From NCBI GenBank assembly GCA_009777445.1, contig WRLV01000009.1, positions 1-41,606 of the forward strand: a DNA stretch of 41,606 nucleotides. Direction: 5' to 3'. The DNA is from Oscillospiraceae bacterium. GTDB taxonomy: Bacteria; Bacillota; Clostridia; Oscillospirales; Ruminococcaceae. Below the pieces are notes generated by a model, which was given only the letters and a program-made list of their open reading frames with translations, searched no databases and was not told where the DNA came from. Below are positions 17,400-26,569 of the stretch, in pieces. Position 1 is the stretch's first letter; the number at the start of each line of letters is the position of its first letter. The translations under genes and the position numbers were made by a program.

Positions 17400-17636
17400 T
17401 CAACTGCCTAACAGTATTTCTTTAATCTCTTCTTCAGACATTCCGCGTTTTTTTAGTTTTTCAATAATTTCTGTTCGCTCTTCTTCGCGACCTTTCTCCT
17501 CACCCTCTTTTCTCCCCTGCTCTCGCCCTTCTTCACGCCCTTCTTCTCGCCCTTTCTTCTCAGCCGAATAAAGTGCCGATTCCTCTTCTCTGAGCTGAAC
17601 TTCGCGGGCTTCGACCTCCCATACAAAATCGCTCAT
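17400..17636 (-). CDS. Small coiled-coil protein resembling an Rpn C-terminal tail
   Basis: 78 residues: MSDFVWEVEAREVQLREEES, then a run of EGREEGREQGRKEGEEKG repeats, then LKKRGMSEEEIKEILLGS. The repeat-plus-terminal-helix layout matches the tails of Rpn/PDDEXK transposase-like proteins, but no nuclease core precedes it. Unlike the other remnants it has its own ribosome site (AAGGGGGG, 7 bases from the ATG) and sits 24 bases after the foldase gene, so it may be an expressed last gene of that operon. Confidence 0.6.
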   Translation of the reverse strand: MSDFVWEVEAREVQLREEESALYSAEKKGREEGREEGREQGRKEGEEKGREEERTEIIEKLKKRGMSEEEIKEILLGS

Positions 17637-17660
17637 TTTTAACCCCCCTTGTTCGGTACT

Positions 17661-18848
17661 CTACTCCGGAACAATCACGTTTTCGAGAGTGACTTCAAGA
17701 AGTTCGTAGTTTATGTCAAAGGTGTGTTTTTCTTCAAGCTCTCTTAAATAGTCGCGGCTTAACTCTCTGAGCATGAGTTCTTTCAATGCTCTCAGCGCGT
17801 CTTCTTGAATAGAGTTTTGTATTTCGGGCGAATGTTCATATTCCCCCGTGTATGCCACTACCAACCAACCTCTTTCGTCGGCAATCAGTGCAATATCGCC
17901 GACTTCCATGTCAAAAACGGCAGCTGTTACCTCTTGAACGCCCTCTAACACAGGGTTGTTGGGGTTGACAAATATTGAGGGATTGTCTTTATACTCCTCT
18001 TCTAAACGCGCCATAGAAATAGAGCTGTTTAATTTTGCGGCTATTTCCTCGGCGGTGTCAACTATTTCCGATAGGGCGGTTTGAAAAATCGCCTCGGCTG
18101 TTTCATAGTCGCCGCTTTCGTGATATTCAAACATTTGTTCGGTGTATTTTTCGTCAAAATAAACGCGGACAATATCGGCGGCGCGTGTCCCGGGCGGAAT
18201 GTAATAAAGAAGATGTTGAAATTCTGAAGAGAATTTCTCGAAATCTTCTTCATAGGTTTCTCGTGCAGTCTGCTCTAACGAGTCAAGATAAGCATCAACA
18301 TCAAATTCTTCCTGCTCAACCTGTTCGATAAAACCTTCTTGAATTTTCGCTTCAACTGCCCCATCCCTAAACCACTGCTGTATATATTCCTCCGATAGCC
18401 CTGTTTCGTCAAAAATCTCTCTGCCGTATTGGTCGGAAAGCTGTGAAATATAAGAATCAGCGTTTTCATATGCTTTTGCTTTCTCTTCATCGCTCAACGA
18501 TTCGAAAGTTAAGCCCGTTTCAGCCGCCCCCGAAATGATTAACGCCTGCCTTAGCATATGCTCAACCAACTGAACTTTCATCTGATTAACGGTAACGTCT
18601 TTCTCAACCTTGTCTTGTATGCCGTCTATGTCAGACTGAATATAGGCGAAGTTATATTCCCTCAAATAGTCATCATGCTCAATCCACATTTTTGGTTTGG
18701 TTGTGTCATTTGGAGTGATTTGTGCGGCAAATGGTTTTCCGCTTGATTGAGTCCACCGGTTTGAATCGGTATACTCTTTAGCCGGGTTTTCGCAAGCGGT
18801 AAAAGACATTCCAACCAACAAAACGAAAATTATATAAATTTTTCTCAT
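17661..18848 (-). CDS. Lipoprotein, putative PrsA/SurA-like foldase
   Basis: 395 residues. A lipoprotein signal (KIYIIFVLLVGMSFTAC, Cys19) is followed by a long helical, acidic chaperone-like region. A C-terminal segment (NPVLEGVQEVTAAVFDMEVGD ... ERGWLVVAYTGEY, about 300-345) resembles the end of parvulin-type PPIase domains. The central parvulin core is poorly conserved, so isomerase activity is uncertain. The start at 18848 overlaps the amylase stop (ATGA). The position in a glycogen-degradation operon is unusual; it may simply be a cotranscribed export factor. Confidence 0.7.
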   Translation of the reverse strand: MRKIYIIFVLLVGMSFTACENPAKEYTDSNRWTQSSGKPFAAQITPNDTTKPKMWIEHDDYLREYNFAYIQSDIDGIQDKVEKDVTVNQMKVQLVEHMLRQALIISGAAETGLTFESLSDEEKAKAYENADSYISQLSDQYGREIFDETGLSEEYIQQWFRDGAVEAKIQEGFIEQVEQEEFDVDAYLDSLEQTARETYEEDFEKFSSEFQHLLYYIPPGTRAADIVRVYFDEKYTEQMFEYHESGDYETAEAIFQTALSEIVDTAEEIAAKLNSSISMARLEEEYKDNPSIFVNPNNPVLEGVQEVTAAVFDMEVGDIALIADERGWLVVAYTGEYEHSPEIQNSIQEDALRALKELMLRELSRDYLRELEEKHTFDINYELLEVTLENVIVPE

Positions 18849-20707
18849 ACTTTCACCGCGCTCGCAATTACGCAATAATCATAACAAGAGACTTTTAGTT
18901 GCCCCGTTTTTGTTTTGTGACCGCGCACAAGGTTATGTTGCGGGAACTCAGGCTCAAATATGAGAGTGCGCTTTGATTTGTTCAGATAAATTACGACTGT
19001 TTCATCACCAAAGCTTCTGCTGAATATGCAGTAATTCGGCTCAACTTCTATGAATTTAAGCGCGCCTTCTCTAAATACGTGGTGCGATTTTCTGATATGT
19101 GATAATTCAGCCGTGAACTCAATTAAGTCATCGTCTTCTTTGCCCCACGGATAGGTGCGGCGGTTAAACGGGTCTTTATAGCCGCCCACTCCGGTTTCGT
19201 CGCCGTAATAAATACAGGGTATGCCCGGCAAAAAGAACTGGAGAACCATAGCGCATTTTACCAACACTTTGCCGTAAACATATTGGGCATCGCTTAAGTG
19301 TTGATTGGCTTGCCATTCTCTTCCGTTATCACCTATTTTATCACCCGCTAACCTTGTGATTACCCTTTCAATGTCGTGGGTAGACAAAAAGTTCATAAGA
19401 ATGTCAACCGCAGGTTTCGGATAACGCTCTAAAATAGTCATAATGCCGTCTTTGAAGGGTTCGGGGGCAGACTCTTTTATATAGCTGATAATGAACTCTT
19501 TAAACGGATAGTTCATAACTGAGTCTAACTGACCGCCCGTGAGATAACGTCGTCTCACGCCATAACTTTCTTTGGTGGTGGCATCTTCCCATACCTCACC
19601 GTAAATTACTTTATCCTTTCCCTTTTCCTTTACGGCAATGTGTAGTTTGTCTATAAATTCATCGGGCAATTCGTCCACCACGTCTAATCGCCAACCTGCC
19701 GCTCCTGCATCAAGCCATTTTTGCAAAATTCCGTCTTTGCCGCAGATATACTCGGTGTAACTTTCAACGTTTTCATTGACATTAGGCAGTGTGTCAAAAC
19801 CCCACCACGCTTCATAAGTGTGGGGATAATTGATAAAACTGTACCATTCGCAATATTTACTTTTCGGGTCGCGATAAGCCCCGTTAGTCTCGCCATATCT
19901 GCCGAATTTATTGAAATAAACACTGTCGGCACCGGTGTGGCTGAACACCCCGTCTAAGATTATGCTAATCCCAAATTCTTTCGCTTTTGCACAAAACGCT
20001 GTGAACTCTTTCTCGCTCCCCATCATGGGGTCTACGCGCTCATAATTAGCGGTGCTGTAACGATGATTCTCGTGTGACTCAAATATAGGGTTCAGGTATA
20101 TGCAGGTAACACCTATAGACTGTAAATAAGGCAATTTCGACTGTATTCCGGCAAGGTTCCCACCGAAATAATCAGTGTTGGTGATTTTGCCGTCGCTGTT
20201 AGGCCACCACTCGGGGACATCGTCCCAGTTGGTGTGAAGTGTTCGCCCCAAAGGAATGGTCACATCACTGTTTTCGTCCGTCACCCTGCAAAAGCGGTCG
20301 GGGAAAATCTGATACATAACCCCACCCTTCAGCCAGTCGGGCGAATCAAGTTCGGGTTCATGAACGGTGAGTTGAAATAAACCACTGCCGCTAAAATCGC
20401 CCTGCGATGCCCCATTTCGTTTTATTAAAACGCGGTTCCCTTTTTCAAGCATGAAGAAATAATAGTGGTGAAGCCCTACATTTTGGGGGGAATAGACACA
20501 GCTGAACACATTACTGTGTTCTTTTTCGCCCTCGTGATTCATAGGGATATACTTCTCTTTATCACCCGGGCGAAACAACACTAAAGTCGGTTGTTGAACC
20601 TCTTTGTTAACAGGAAACTTAAGCCTGAACCGACAAGGCTCAAACTGTTTAACCGCCCCAAAAGGCTTTTTATACTCAACAGAAAACGAATCATAAACAG
20701 GTGTCAA
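18845..20707 (-). CDS. GH13 alpha-glucan hydrolase (neopullulanase/cyclomaltodextrinase type)
   Basis: 620 residues, no signal peptide, so cytoplasmic. An N-terminal beta domain (1-115) typical of cyclomaltodextrinases is followed by the (beta/alpha)8 barrel. Catalytic residues by motif: nucleophile D342 (GWRLDVVDE), acid/base E371 (GEVWED) and D445 (LSTHDIERV); the DGVFSHTG motif is at 252-259. A small C-terminal beta domain ends the protein. It probably debranches or hydrolyses maltodextrins released from glycogen, complementing the phosphorylase 29 bases upstream. The start is a TTG at 20707, with GGTGGAG close upstream; an in-frame stop excludes earlier starts. Confidence 0.9.
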   Translation of the reverse strand: MTPVYDSFSVEYKKPFGAVKQFEPCRFRLKFPVNKEVQQPTLVLFRPGDKEKYIPMNHEGEKEHSNVFSCVYSPQNVGLHHYYFFMLEKGNRVLIKRNGASQGDFSGSGLFQLTVHEPELDSPDWLKGGVMYQIFPDRFCRVTDENSDVTIPLGRTLHTNWDDVPEWWPNSDGKITNTDYFGGNLAGIQSKLPYLQSIGVTCIYLNPIFESHENHRYSTANYERVDPMMGSEKEFTAFCAKAKEFGISIILDGVFSHTGADSVYFNKFGRYGETNGAYRDPKSKYCEWYSFINYPHTYEAWWGFDTLPNVNENVESYTEYICGKDGILQKWLDAGAAGWRLDVVDELPDEFIDKLHIAVKEKGKDKVIYGEVWEDATTKESYGVRRRYLTGGQLDSVMNYPFKEFIISYIKESAPEPFKDGIMTILERYPKPAVDILMNFLSTHDIERVITRLAGDKIGDNGREWQANQHLSDAQYVYGKVLVKCAMVLQFFLPGIPCIYYGDETGVGGYKDPFNRRTYPWGKEDDDLIEFTAELSHIRKSHHVFREGALKFIEVEPNYCIFSRSFGDETVVIYLNKSKRTLIFEPEFPQHNLVRGHKTKTGQLKVSCYDYCVIASAVKV

Positions 20708-20736
20708 ATCTCCACCCCCCGGCTCTTATATTCTCG

Positions 20737-23139
20737 TTATCGGTCTAAATTCCAAATGCTGCTTGCGTATTCAGACACGGCACGGTCGGCAGAGAAAAGC
20801 CCTGCGCCGGCTATGTTTACTAAAGACATTCTGTTCCATAACAATGGGTCTTCATAACAGTCACTTACATTCTTTTGGGCAGTGCGATAGCTTTCAAAGT
20901 CAGCAAGACACATATAACGGTCTTGCATTTTCAGCGTATCAGCCAATTCCCGGAATGTTGCCCCATTCACCCCGTAATAAAGACGGTTAATCACCGCTTT
21001 GATAATGGGGTTGTTTTCATAATACCCTTCTGGGTGATAGCCGTTAGCCGAAAGCACATTCACCTCAGGCGCGCTCATTCCGAAAATAAAGATGTTATCA
21101 TCGCCGACTTGCTGATGAATTTCAACGTTTGCCCCATCATAAGTTCCGAGGGTTAACGCCCCGTTAATCATCAGTTTCATGTTACCCGTGCCGCTGGCTT
21201 CAGTTCCGGCTAAAGAAATTTGTTCGCTAACCTCACTCGCGGGCATAAGAATTTCAGACAGCGAAACGCAATAATCCTCAAGAAAAACAACAGAGAGCTT
21301 TTCGCTTACTTTTTTGTTCTTGCGCAACTCTTCACCCAAACACCAAATCAGCTTTATAATTTGTTTCGCCATATAATAACCGGGTGCCGCTTTAGAGGCA
21401 AATATATAAGTTTTGGGGACAAAGTCAGCGGTGGGGTTTTCTAAGAGGTAGTTATATTCCGCCAAAATATTAAGGCAGTTCATTTGTTGGCGTTTATACT
21501 CGTGGAGCCGCTTAAGCTGAACATCGAAAATGCTGTCAACATTAAGAATAGTCCCGTTTATTTTTTTGACGTATTTTGCAAGTGCTTCTTTATTTTGACG
21601 TTTGATGTCGGCGAGTTTATTTAGGATTGTCTTATCCTTCTCAAACATCTTGAACCTTGCTAATTGCGCCGCGTCTTTCTTAAAGTCTGTGCCGATTGTT
21701 TCACTCAACAAGTCTGTAAGCCCCTTGTTCGACTGCAACAGCCAACGGCGATATGCGATTCCGTTAGTGACGTTTTTGAACTTGATTGGTCTGTCTTCAT
21801 ATTGTTCTTTAAAGACTGATTCTTTGATTATTTCAGAGTGGAGTTTAGAAACACCGTTAACTGAATGGCTTGCATCAATACACAAATTCGCCATTTTAAC
21901 CTTGCGGTTGGAGATGATTGAAAGCCGTTCAACTTTTGCCGAGTCTTTAATGCGGTTATACAGCCCTTGACAATAGCGGTTGTTGATTTCACATATAATC
22001 GTGAATATACGCGGCAAAATTCGTTTAACTAAGTCCTGGTCCCAAGTCTCAAGTGCCTCTGCCAATACGGTGTGGTTAGTATAGGCGAATGTGTTTTGAA
22101 CCACGTGCCACGCCTTTGACCAGCTATAACCACAGTCGTCTAACAAAATCCTCATCAATTCGGGGATTGCCAAAGTTGGGTGGGTATCGTTAATATGAAT
22201 AGCTATTTTTTCATGAAGATTGTCAAGCGTGCCGTAGGTGTTCATATGGCGCATAATGATGTCGCCGATTGATGCCGCGCACATGAAATATTGTTGGCGC
22301 AAGCGCAAAGCTTTCCCTTCAAGGTGGTTGTCGTTGGGATAAAGCACTTTTGTGATTGAGTTTGCGATATTGCTTGAGCCTAAGGCGTTAGAAAAGTCAC
22401 CTTTATTAAACGCTTCCATGTTAAATGATAACGCTTGTGCTTTCCAGAGCCTGAGTTTTGCCACACCCCCACTGTCATAACCCGAAACAAACATATCATA
22501 AGGCACAGCGTGGATTGTCTGATAGTTTACATGAGAGACGTGGTGATAGTCGTCATCCCAGTGTTCCACAATCTCGCCGTCAAAGTGTACTTCAATTGCC
22601 TGGTCACGCACTTCGTTCAGCCAAACCTGCCCACCGGGCAACCAGTCGTCCGGCAACTCGTTTTGCCAACCGTCAACGATTTTTTGTTTAAATATGCCGT
22701 ATTCATATAAAATCGAATACCCTGTTGCGGGATATTCACAAGTGGCAAGCGCATCAAGATAACAAGCGGCAAGCCGCCCCAAACCGCCGTTGCCCAAACC
22801 CGCATCCGGCTCTTTTTCGTAAATTTGGTCAATAGAAACATTGAACATATCCTTTAAGACAGCGGCCGCTGTTTTGTCTAAGCCCATGTTAAAGAGATTT
22901 GTTTTAAGTGAGCGCCCCATTAAAAATTCCATAGAGATATAATAGACTTCCTTAGCCCCCACCGAGGCTTTTTTGCTCATGAAATCATGCCTTTTTTTCT
23001 TCAACTCACGAAACACCACTTTTGACAGAGCCTTGTGTATTTGCGTGTTGTTCGCCTGTATGGGTAAAACCCGGAAATCAACCTCTAAAACATCAGTCAA
23101 CTGGCGTTCCAGTTCAACACGGTCAAGTTTAGCAGCCAT
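20737..23139 (-). CDS. glgP: Glycogen/starch/alpha-glucan phosphorylase
   Basis: An 800-residue GT35 enzyme releasing glucose-1-phosphate from alpha-1,4-glucans using pyridoxal phosphate. Seen: the N-terminal KKRHDFMSKKASVGAKEVYYISMEFLMGR-type block, GNGGLGRLAACYLDA, IHINDTHPTLAIPELMR, and the cofactor site EASGTGNMKLMINGALTLGT with the PLP lysine at about 655. Length is normal. The start at 23139 is chosen for GGAAGG 10 bases upstream; an ATG at 23157 has only A-rich sequence before it. It is second in an operon after the AI-2E transporter gene (26-base gap). Confidence 0.97.
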   Translation of the reverse strand: MAAKLDRVELERQLTDVLEVDFRVLPIQANNTQIHKALSKVVFRELKKKRHDFMSKKASVGAKEVYYISMEFLMGRSLKTNLFNMGLDKTAAAVLKDMFNVSIDQIYEKEPDAGLGNGGLGRLAACYLDALATCEYPATGYSILYEYGIFKQKIVDGWQNELPDDWLPGGQVWLNEVRDQAIEVHFDGEIVEHWDDDYHHVSHVNYQTIHAVPYDMFVSGYDSGGVAKLRLWKAQALSFNMEAFNKGDFSNALGSSNIANSITKVLYPNDNHLEGKALRLRQQYFMCAASIGDIIMRHMNTYGTLDNLHEKIAIHINDTHPTLAIPELMRILLDDCGYSWSKAWHVVQNTFAYTNHTVLAEALETWDQDLVKRILPRIFTIICEINNRYCQGLYNRIKDSAKVERLSIISNRKVKMANLCIDASHSVNGVSKLHSEIIKESVFKEQYEDRPIKFKNVTNGIAYRRWLLQSNKGLTDLLSETIGTDFKKDAAQLARFKMFEKDKTILNKLADIKRQNKEALAKYVKKINGTILNVDSIFDVQLKRLHEYKRQQMNCLNILAEYNYLLENPTADFVPKTYIFASKAAPGYYMAKQIIKLIWCLGEELRKNKKVSEKLSVVFLEDYCVSLSEILMPASEVSEQISLAGTEASGTGNMKLMINGALTLGTYDGANVEIHQQVGDDNIFIFGMSAPEVNVLSANGYHPEGYYENNPIIKAVINRLYYGVNGATFRELADTLKMQDRYMCLADFESYRTAQKNVSDCYEDPLLWNRMSLVNIAGAGLFSADRAVSEYASSIWNLDR

Positions 23140-23165
23140 ATTCAAAATACCTTCCATTCGTTTTT

Positions 23166-24587
23166 TTATTTTTTTATTTTTTTATTTTTACTTCTGAGTT
23201 CGCCTATGCGCTTACTTATGACGGTTGGTTTTCGTTTGCTTAGTTTTTCTCTTTCAGCCGCTGCACGCGCTACCGCTTCTTTCTCTCTTATGGTTTTAAG
23301 AGAAACAGCCTCGCCCGAGTCGGTGTCAAAATAACCTAATTCGCGATAATAATTAGAATCCACGGGCAATTCTTTGAACTTGAGCCTTTTGACGACATAC
23401 TCTCTGAACAACGAATAAATCACCGCGAAAATCGGAATCCCGATGAGAAGCCCGGCAAAGCCAAAAAGATGTTGCCCCAACAACAGTGCGAAAAGCACCC
23501 AGAAACTTGATATTCCCGTGTTCTCGCCCAAAATTCGTGGCCCGATAATATTCCCGTCAATCTGTTGAACCACCACCACCACAATAACGAACCACAGCGC
23601 GTTTATGGGGTTGTCAATCAAAACCAACAACCCGGTGGGAATCGCGCCGATAATTGGCCCGAAAACGGGAATAACGTTAGTCACCCCCAAAACCACACTG
23701 ATAAGGATTGTATAAGGCATTCCTATAACACTGAAAATCACAAAAAAAACAAACCCTATTATAACTGACTCGATTATTTTGCCGGTTAAAAACCCACCGA
23801 ATTTTTTATGAACGAGCCTTATGTTTTCAATAATAGTGTTGGCAGTTCGCACTTTAAAGATACTGTAAAGTGCTTTTTTAAATTGAGCGGCGAATAACTC
23901 TTTGCTATTGAGCAAGTACGCGCAAATGACTATTCCTATAACAAAATTAAAGACAAATCTGAACGTCTGAAAAATCCCGCCCGAGACCCCGTCCCATATA
24001 TCAGACAAGCGCGGCATTACGTGGGTGGTGACAAGTTGGCTCAAATTGCTGAAAGAAACATCGAACTCGTTAACAATATTCAACGCCGCGTTATAGAAAT
24101 CGGGGTATTGTTCCCCCAACTCTTCAATCCAGGGCAGAACATCGGCCCTGAAATTTATGGCAAAAATCGTTTCAATTGAGAGTATAAGTTGCGGAATGAC
24201 TGCCCAAATCAACGCCAGTAAAAACACAACGGCAGACAGCATAGCGGTGAACACCCCCATGCCCCGTGACAAGCCGCGAATTTTCACGCCGTTGTCTGTC
24301 GGTTGAAAGCCCGGCTCTTTTTTTGCTTTTCGCGTATCAGATGCTTTGTTCATTGCGGTGAACAGCGGGCGATACCATCTTTTTTCAAAGAAATTCATGA
24401 CCGGCGTTAGCAGATAGGCGAAAACGAACCCGACAACAACGGGAGCCATGGCTTCACTCGTTTGAACAAAAAACTCTGAAACAGAAGTGATGTTTGAAAT
24501 AAGGGCATAAAGCAACAGACAAGCGGCAACCACCAAAAAGGCGGTTATTGCCCAATAGAGATATTTTTTATCCCATTTATACCTCAT
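23166..24587 (-). CDS. AI-2E (PerM) family transporter
   Basis: A 473-residue integral membrane protein with about eight hydrophobic helices: two N-terminal, one at about 105-130, and the block from 210 to 385. It carries the family's PVFGPIIGAIP, GNIIGPRILGE and LLIGIPIFAV-type motifs. A basic cytoplasmic tail rich in Lys/Arg ends the protein. The family includes peptidoglycan-linked and ion exporters; AI-2 transport is not implied. It heads the glgP operon from a near-consensus promoter. The ribosome site GGAG is 10 bases upstream. A run of A-rich AAAAAAT repeats separates it from glgP. Confidence 0.93.
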   Translation of the reverse strand: MRYKWDKKYLYWAITAFLVVAACLLLYALISNITSVSEFFVQTSEAMAPVVVGFVFAYLLTPVMNFFEKRWYRPLFTAMNKASDTRKAKKEPGFQPTDNGVKIRGLSRGMGVFTAMLSAVVFLLALIWAVIPQLILSIETIFAINFRADVLPWIEELGEQYPDFYNAALNIVNEFDVSFSNLSQLVTTHVMPRLSDIWDGVSGGIFQTFRFVFNFVIGIVICAYLLNSKELFAAQFKKALYSIFKVRTANTIIENIRLVHKKFGGFLTGKIIESVIIGFVFFVIFSVIGMPYTILISVVLGVTNVIPVFGPIIGAIPTGLLVLIDNPINALWFVIVVVVVQQIDGNIIGPRILGENTGISSFWVLFALLLGQHLFGFAGLLIGIPIFAVIYSLFREYVVKRLKFKELPVDSNYYRELGYFDTDSGEAVSLKTIREKEAVARAAAEREKLSKRKPTVISKRIGELRSKNKKIKK

Positions 24588-24615
24588 TGATTTTTCACTC
24601 CATTTACAAATATAC

Positions 24616-24650
24616 CCTATTATTATAATAGGTTTTGTTCAAAATGTCAA
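24616..24650 (-). promoter_or_regulatory. Consensus promoter of the AI-2E/glgP operon with a palindrome over the -10
   Basis: On the minus strand, -35 TTGACA (24645-24650), a 17-base spacer and -10 TATAAT (24622-24627), both perfect consensus. A perfect 8+1+8 palindrome, CCTATTAT-T-ATAATAGG (24616-24632), covers the -10 box and could be an operator. Confidence 0.8.
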
Positions 24651-24720
24651 TAGGGAATTTGAAAATTAATTTTTATTAATGTTAAAAAGTGTAAAATATT
24701 AATCTTAGAGCTTTGTGCCA

Positions 24721-26427
24721 TTAGGGTTGAGCGTCAATTTGTTCGCAAACATTTTCAATTTTAACCGTCTTTTTAAAACTCTTATCCCGTGAAACGAGTT
24801 CAACCTCGCCGTTTTCCATGTTTCTTTTACTTAATATAATTCTAAGTGGAATACCTAATAAGTCGGCATCGGCGAATTGAATGCCGGCGTTTAGGTTTCT
24901 GTCGTCAATAATTACTTCATACTTTTGCGATAACTTGTTATACAGCTCAAAGGCGGCATCTCTGATTTCGGGGATATTGCCGTTGAGCATACAGATGTGA
25001 ATGTCCCACGGGGCGACTGCTTTAGGCCAAATCGGACCGTATTCGTCGTGGTGGTTTTCGAGAATACAAGCGAAAAGCCTTCCCACGCCAATGCCGTAAC
25101 ACCCCATAATCGGGGTCTTGAGCGTGCCGTCAATGTCGGTGTAAGTCATATTCATAGACTTTGTATATTTATCGCCGAGTTGAAAGATATTGCCGATTTC
25201 AATTCCACGACTTATTTTAAGAGGAGCATTGCAAGTTACACAACAATCGCCCTCAACAACCTTTGAAATGTCTGAAAACTCAACCGCTCCGACATCACGG
25301 GCAACTGAAAAGCCGGTGAAATGACAATCCTCTTTATTTGCCCCTGCAACAAGGTTTTCCAACCCCTCTAAAGATTTGTCGAAATATACCTGCACATCTG
25401 CCTCTAACGATTTAGGCCCGATAAAGCCCAAACACAATCCACCCATTTTATTTTCTGAAACGTTTGATTCAAACGCCTGAACTTCACTTTTGATTATGTT
25501 TTTAAGCTTAAATTCGTTCACTTCGAGGTCGCCCCTAATAAAGACAACCAACGGCTTTTGCGTGTCTTTTCTTATAAACAAAGCCGCCTTAATTGTCTGA
25601 GGATGAGGGACTTTCAAGAACGCCGCCAACTCGTCAATCGTTTTTATGTTGGGGGTGTGAATTGGTGTCAGAGCATGCTCATCAGAGGGTGAGTTTGCCA
25701 CAGGTGGCACGCCGAGAGCAACCTCCATGTTTGAGCTGTAGCCGCAAGTGTCGCAGACAACCAAAGAATCCTCACCGCCGTCAGATAGATACATAAATTC
25801 GTGGGCAACTTTTCCGCCCATCATGCCTGAGTCCGACTTTACCGCGATGAAGTCAGAAAGCCCAACACGCTTGAAAATCCGCTCATATGCCTTATATGCT
25901 GTTTCGTAATATTCCTCAAGACATTCTTGATTTTGGTGGAATGAGTAGGCATCTTTCATAGTAAATTCGCGAACGCGAACCATTCCTGCGCGCGCGCGTG
26001 GTTCGTCGCGGAATTTAGTCTGAATTTGATAGAGCATAAACGGATATTTAACATAGCTCTTCGCTTCAGTGCGCGCTAAATGCACAGCCGCTTCCTCATG
26101 GGTCATGGCTAACAGCATGTCCTTGTCCGTTCTGTCTTTGAAGCGCAAAAGCTCACTGCCGACACTTTCAAACCGCCCCGACTCGTTCCATAGCTCCGCC
26201 GGAAGTGTAACAGGGAACAGCACTTCTTGCCCATCTATCAAGTCCATCTCATCGCGAATAATTTGCTCAATTTTCTTAATAATTCGCTTTGCGGGGTTCA
26301 ATAAGGTGAAAACCCCGTTAGTCACCTGTCGAATATAACCCCCCCTAAGCATAAAAATATGGCTCGCCAAAAAAGCTTCGGCGGGCTTTTCTTTATAACG
26401 CTCTCCCAACAATCTACTCAATTTCAT
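24721..26427 (-). CDS. proS: Prolyl-tRNA synthetase
   Basis: A 568-residue bacterial-type class II ProRS. Seen: the N-terminal MKLSRLLGERYKEKPAEAFL, motif 1/2 region (FMLRGGYIRQVTNGVFTLLN; KFRDEPRARAGMVRVREFTM), a YbaK-like cis-editing insertion (about 225-385), motif 3 (MGCYGIGVGRLFACILE) and the C-terminal anticodon-binding domain. It charges tRNA-Pro in the cytoplasm. The start at 26427 follows conservation; AAAGG lies about 13 bases upstream, a poorly spaced site. It is divergent from comM with abutting promoters. Confidence 0.97.
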   Translation of the reverse strand: MKLSRLLGERYKEKPAEAFLASHIFMLRGGYIRQVTNGVFTLLNPAKRIIKKIEQIIRDEMDLIDGQEVLFPVTLPAELWNESGRFESVGSELLRFKDRTDKDMLLAMTHEEAAVHLARTEAKSYVKYPFMLYQIQTKFRDEPRARAGMVRVREFTMKDAYSFHQNQECLEEYYETAYKAYERIFKRVGLSDFIAVKSDSGMMGGKVAHEFMYLSDGGEDSLVVCDTCGYSSNMEVALGVPPVANSPSDEHALTPIHTPNIKTIDELAAFLKVPHPQTIKAALFIRKDTQKPLVVFIRGDLEVNEFKLKNIIKSEVQAFESNVSENKMGGLCLGFIGPKSLEADVQVYFDKSLEGLENLVAGANKEDCHFTGFSVARDVGAVEFSDISKVVEGDCCVTCNAPLKISRGIEIGNIFQLGDKYTKSMNMTYTDIDGTLKTPIMGCYGIGVGRLFACILENHHDEYGPIWPKAVAPWDIHICMLNGNIPEIRDAAFELYNKLSQKYEVIIDDRNLNAGIQFADADLLGIPLRIILSKRNMENGEVELVSRDKSFKKTVKIENVCEQIDAQP

Positions 26428-26462
26428 ATCTTTAAATCTAACCTTTCTTAACGTTTTAAATA

Positions 26463-26491
26463 ATAATATCACATTTTATTATAAATGTCAA
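26463..26491 (-). promoter_or_regulatory. Promoter of proS
   Basis: On the minus strand, -35 TTGACA (26486-26491), 17-base spacer, -10 TATTAT (26463-26468), about 36 bases upstream of the start. No T-box leader fits in so short a space. Confidence 0.75.
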
Positions 26492-26492
26492 C

Positions 26493-26521
26493 TTGACAAA
26501 TTGGTGTTTTAGTTGTAAAAT
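26493..26521 (+). promoter_or_regulatory. Promoter of comM
   Basis: -35 TTGACA (26493-26498), 17-base spacer, -10 TAAAAT (26516-26521). Its -35 box lies one base from the -35 box of the opposing proS promoter; together they form the palindrome TGTCAA-C-TTGACA. Confidence 0.75.
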
Positions 26522-26569
26522 AGATAGTAAATAGATAAAGCAAGATAAATAGAGAAAAGGACTGAATTT

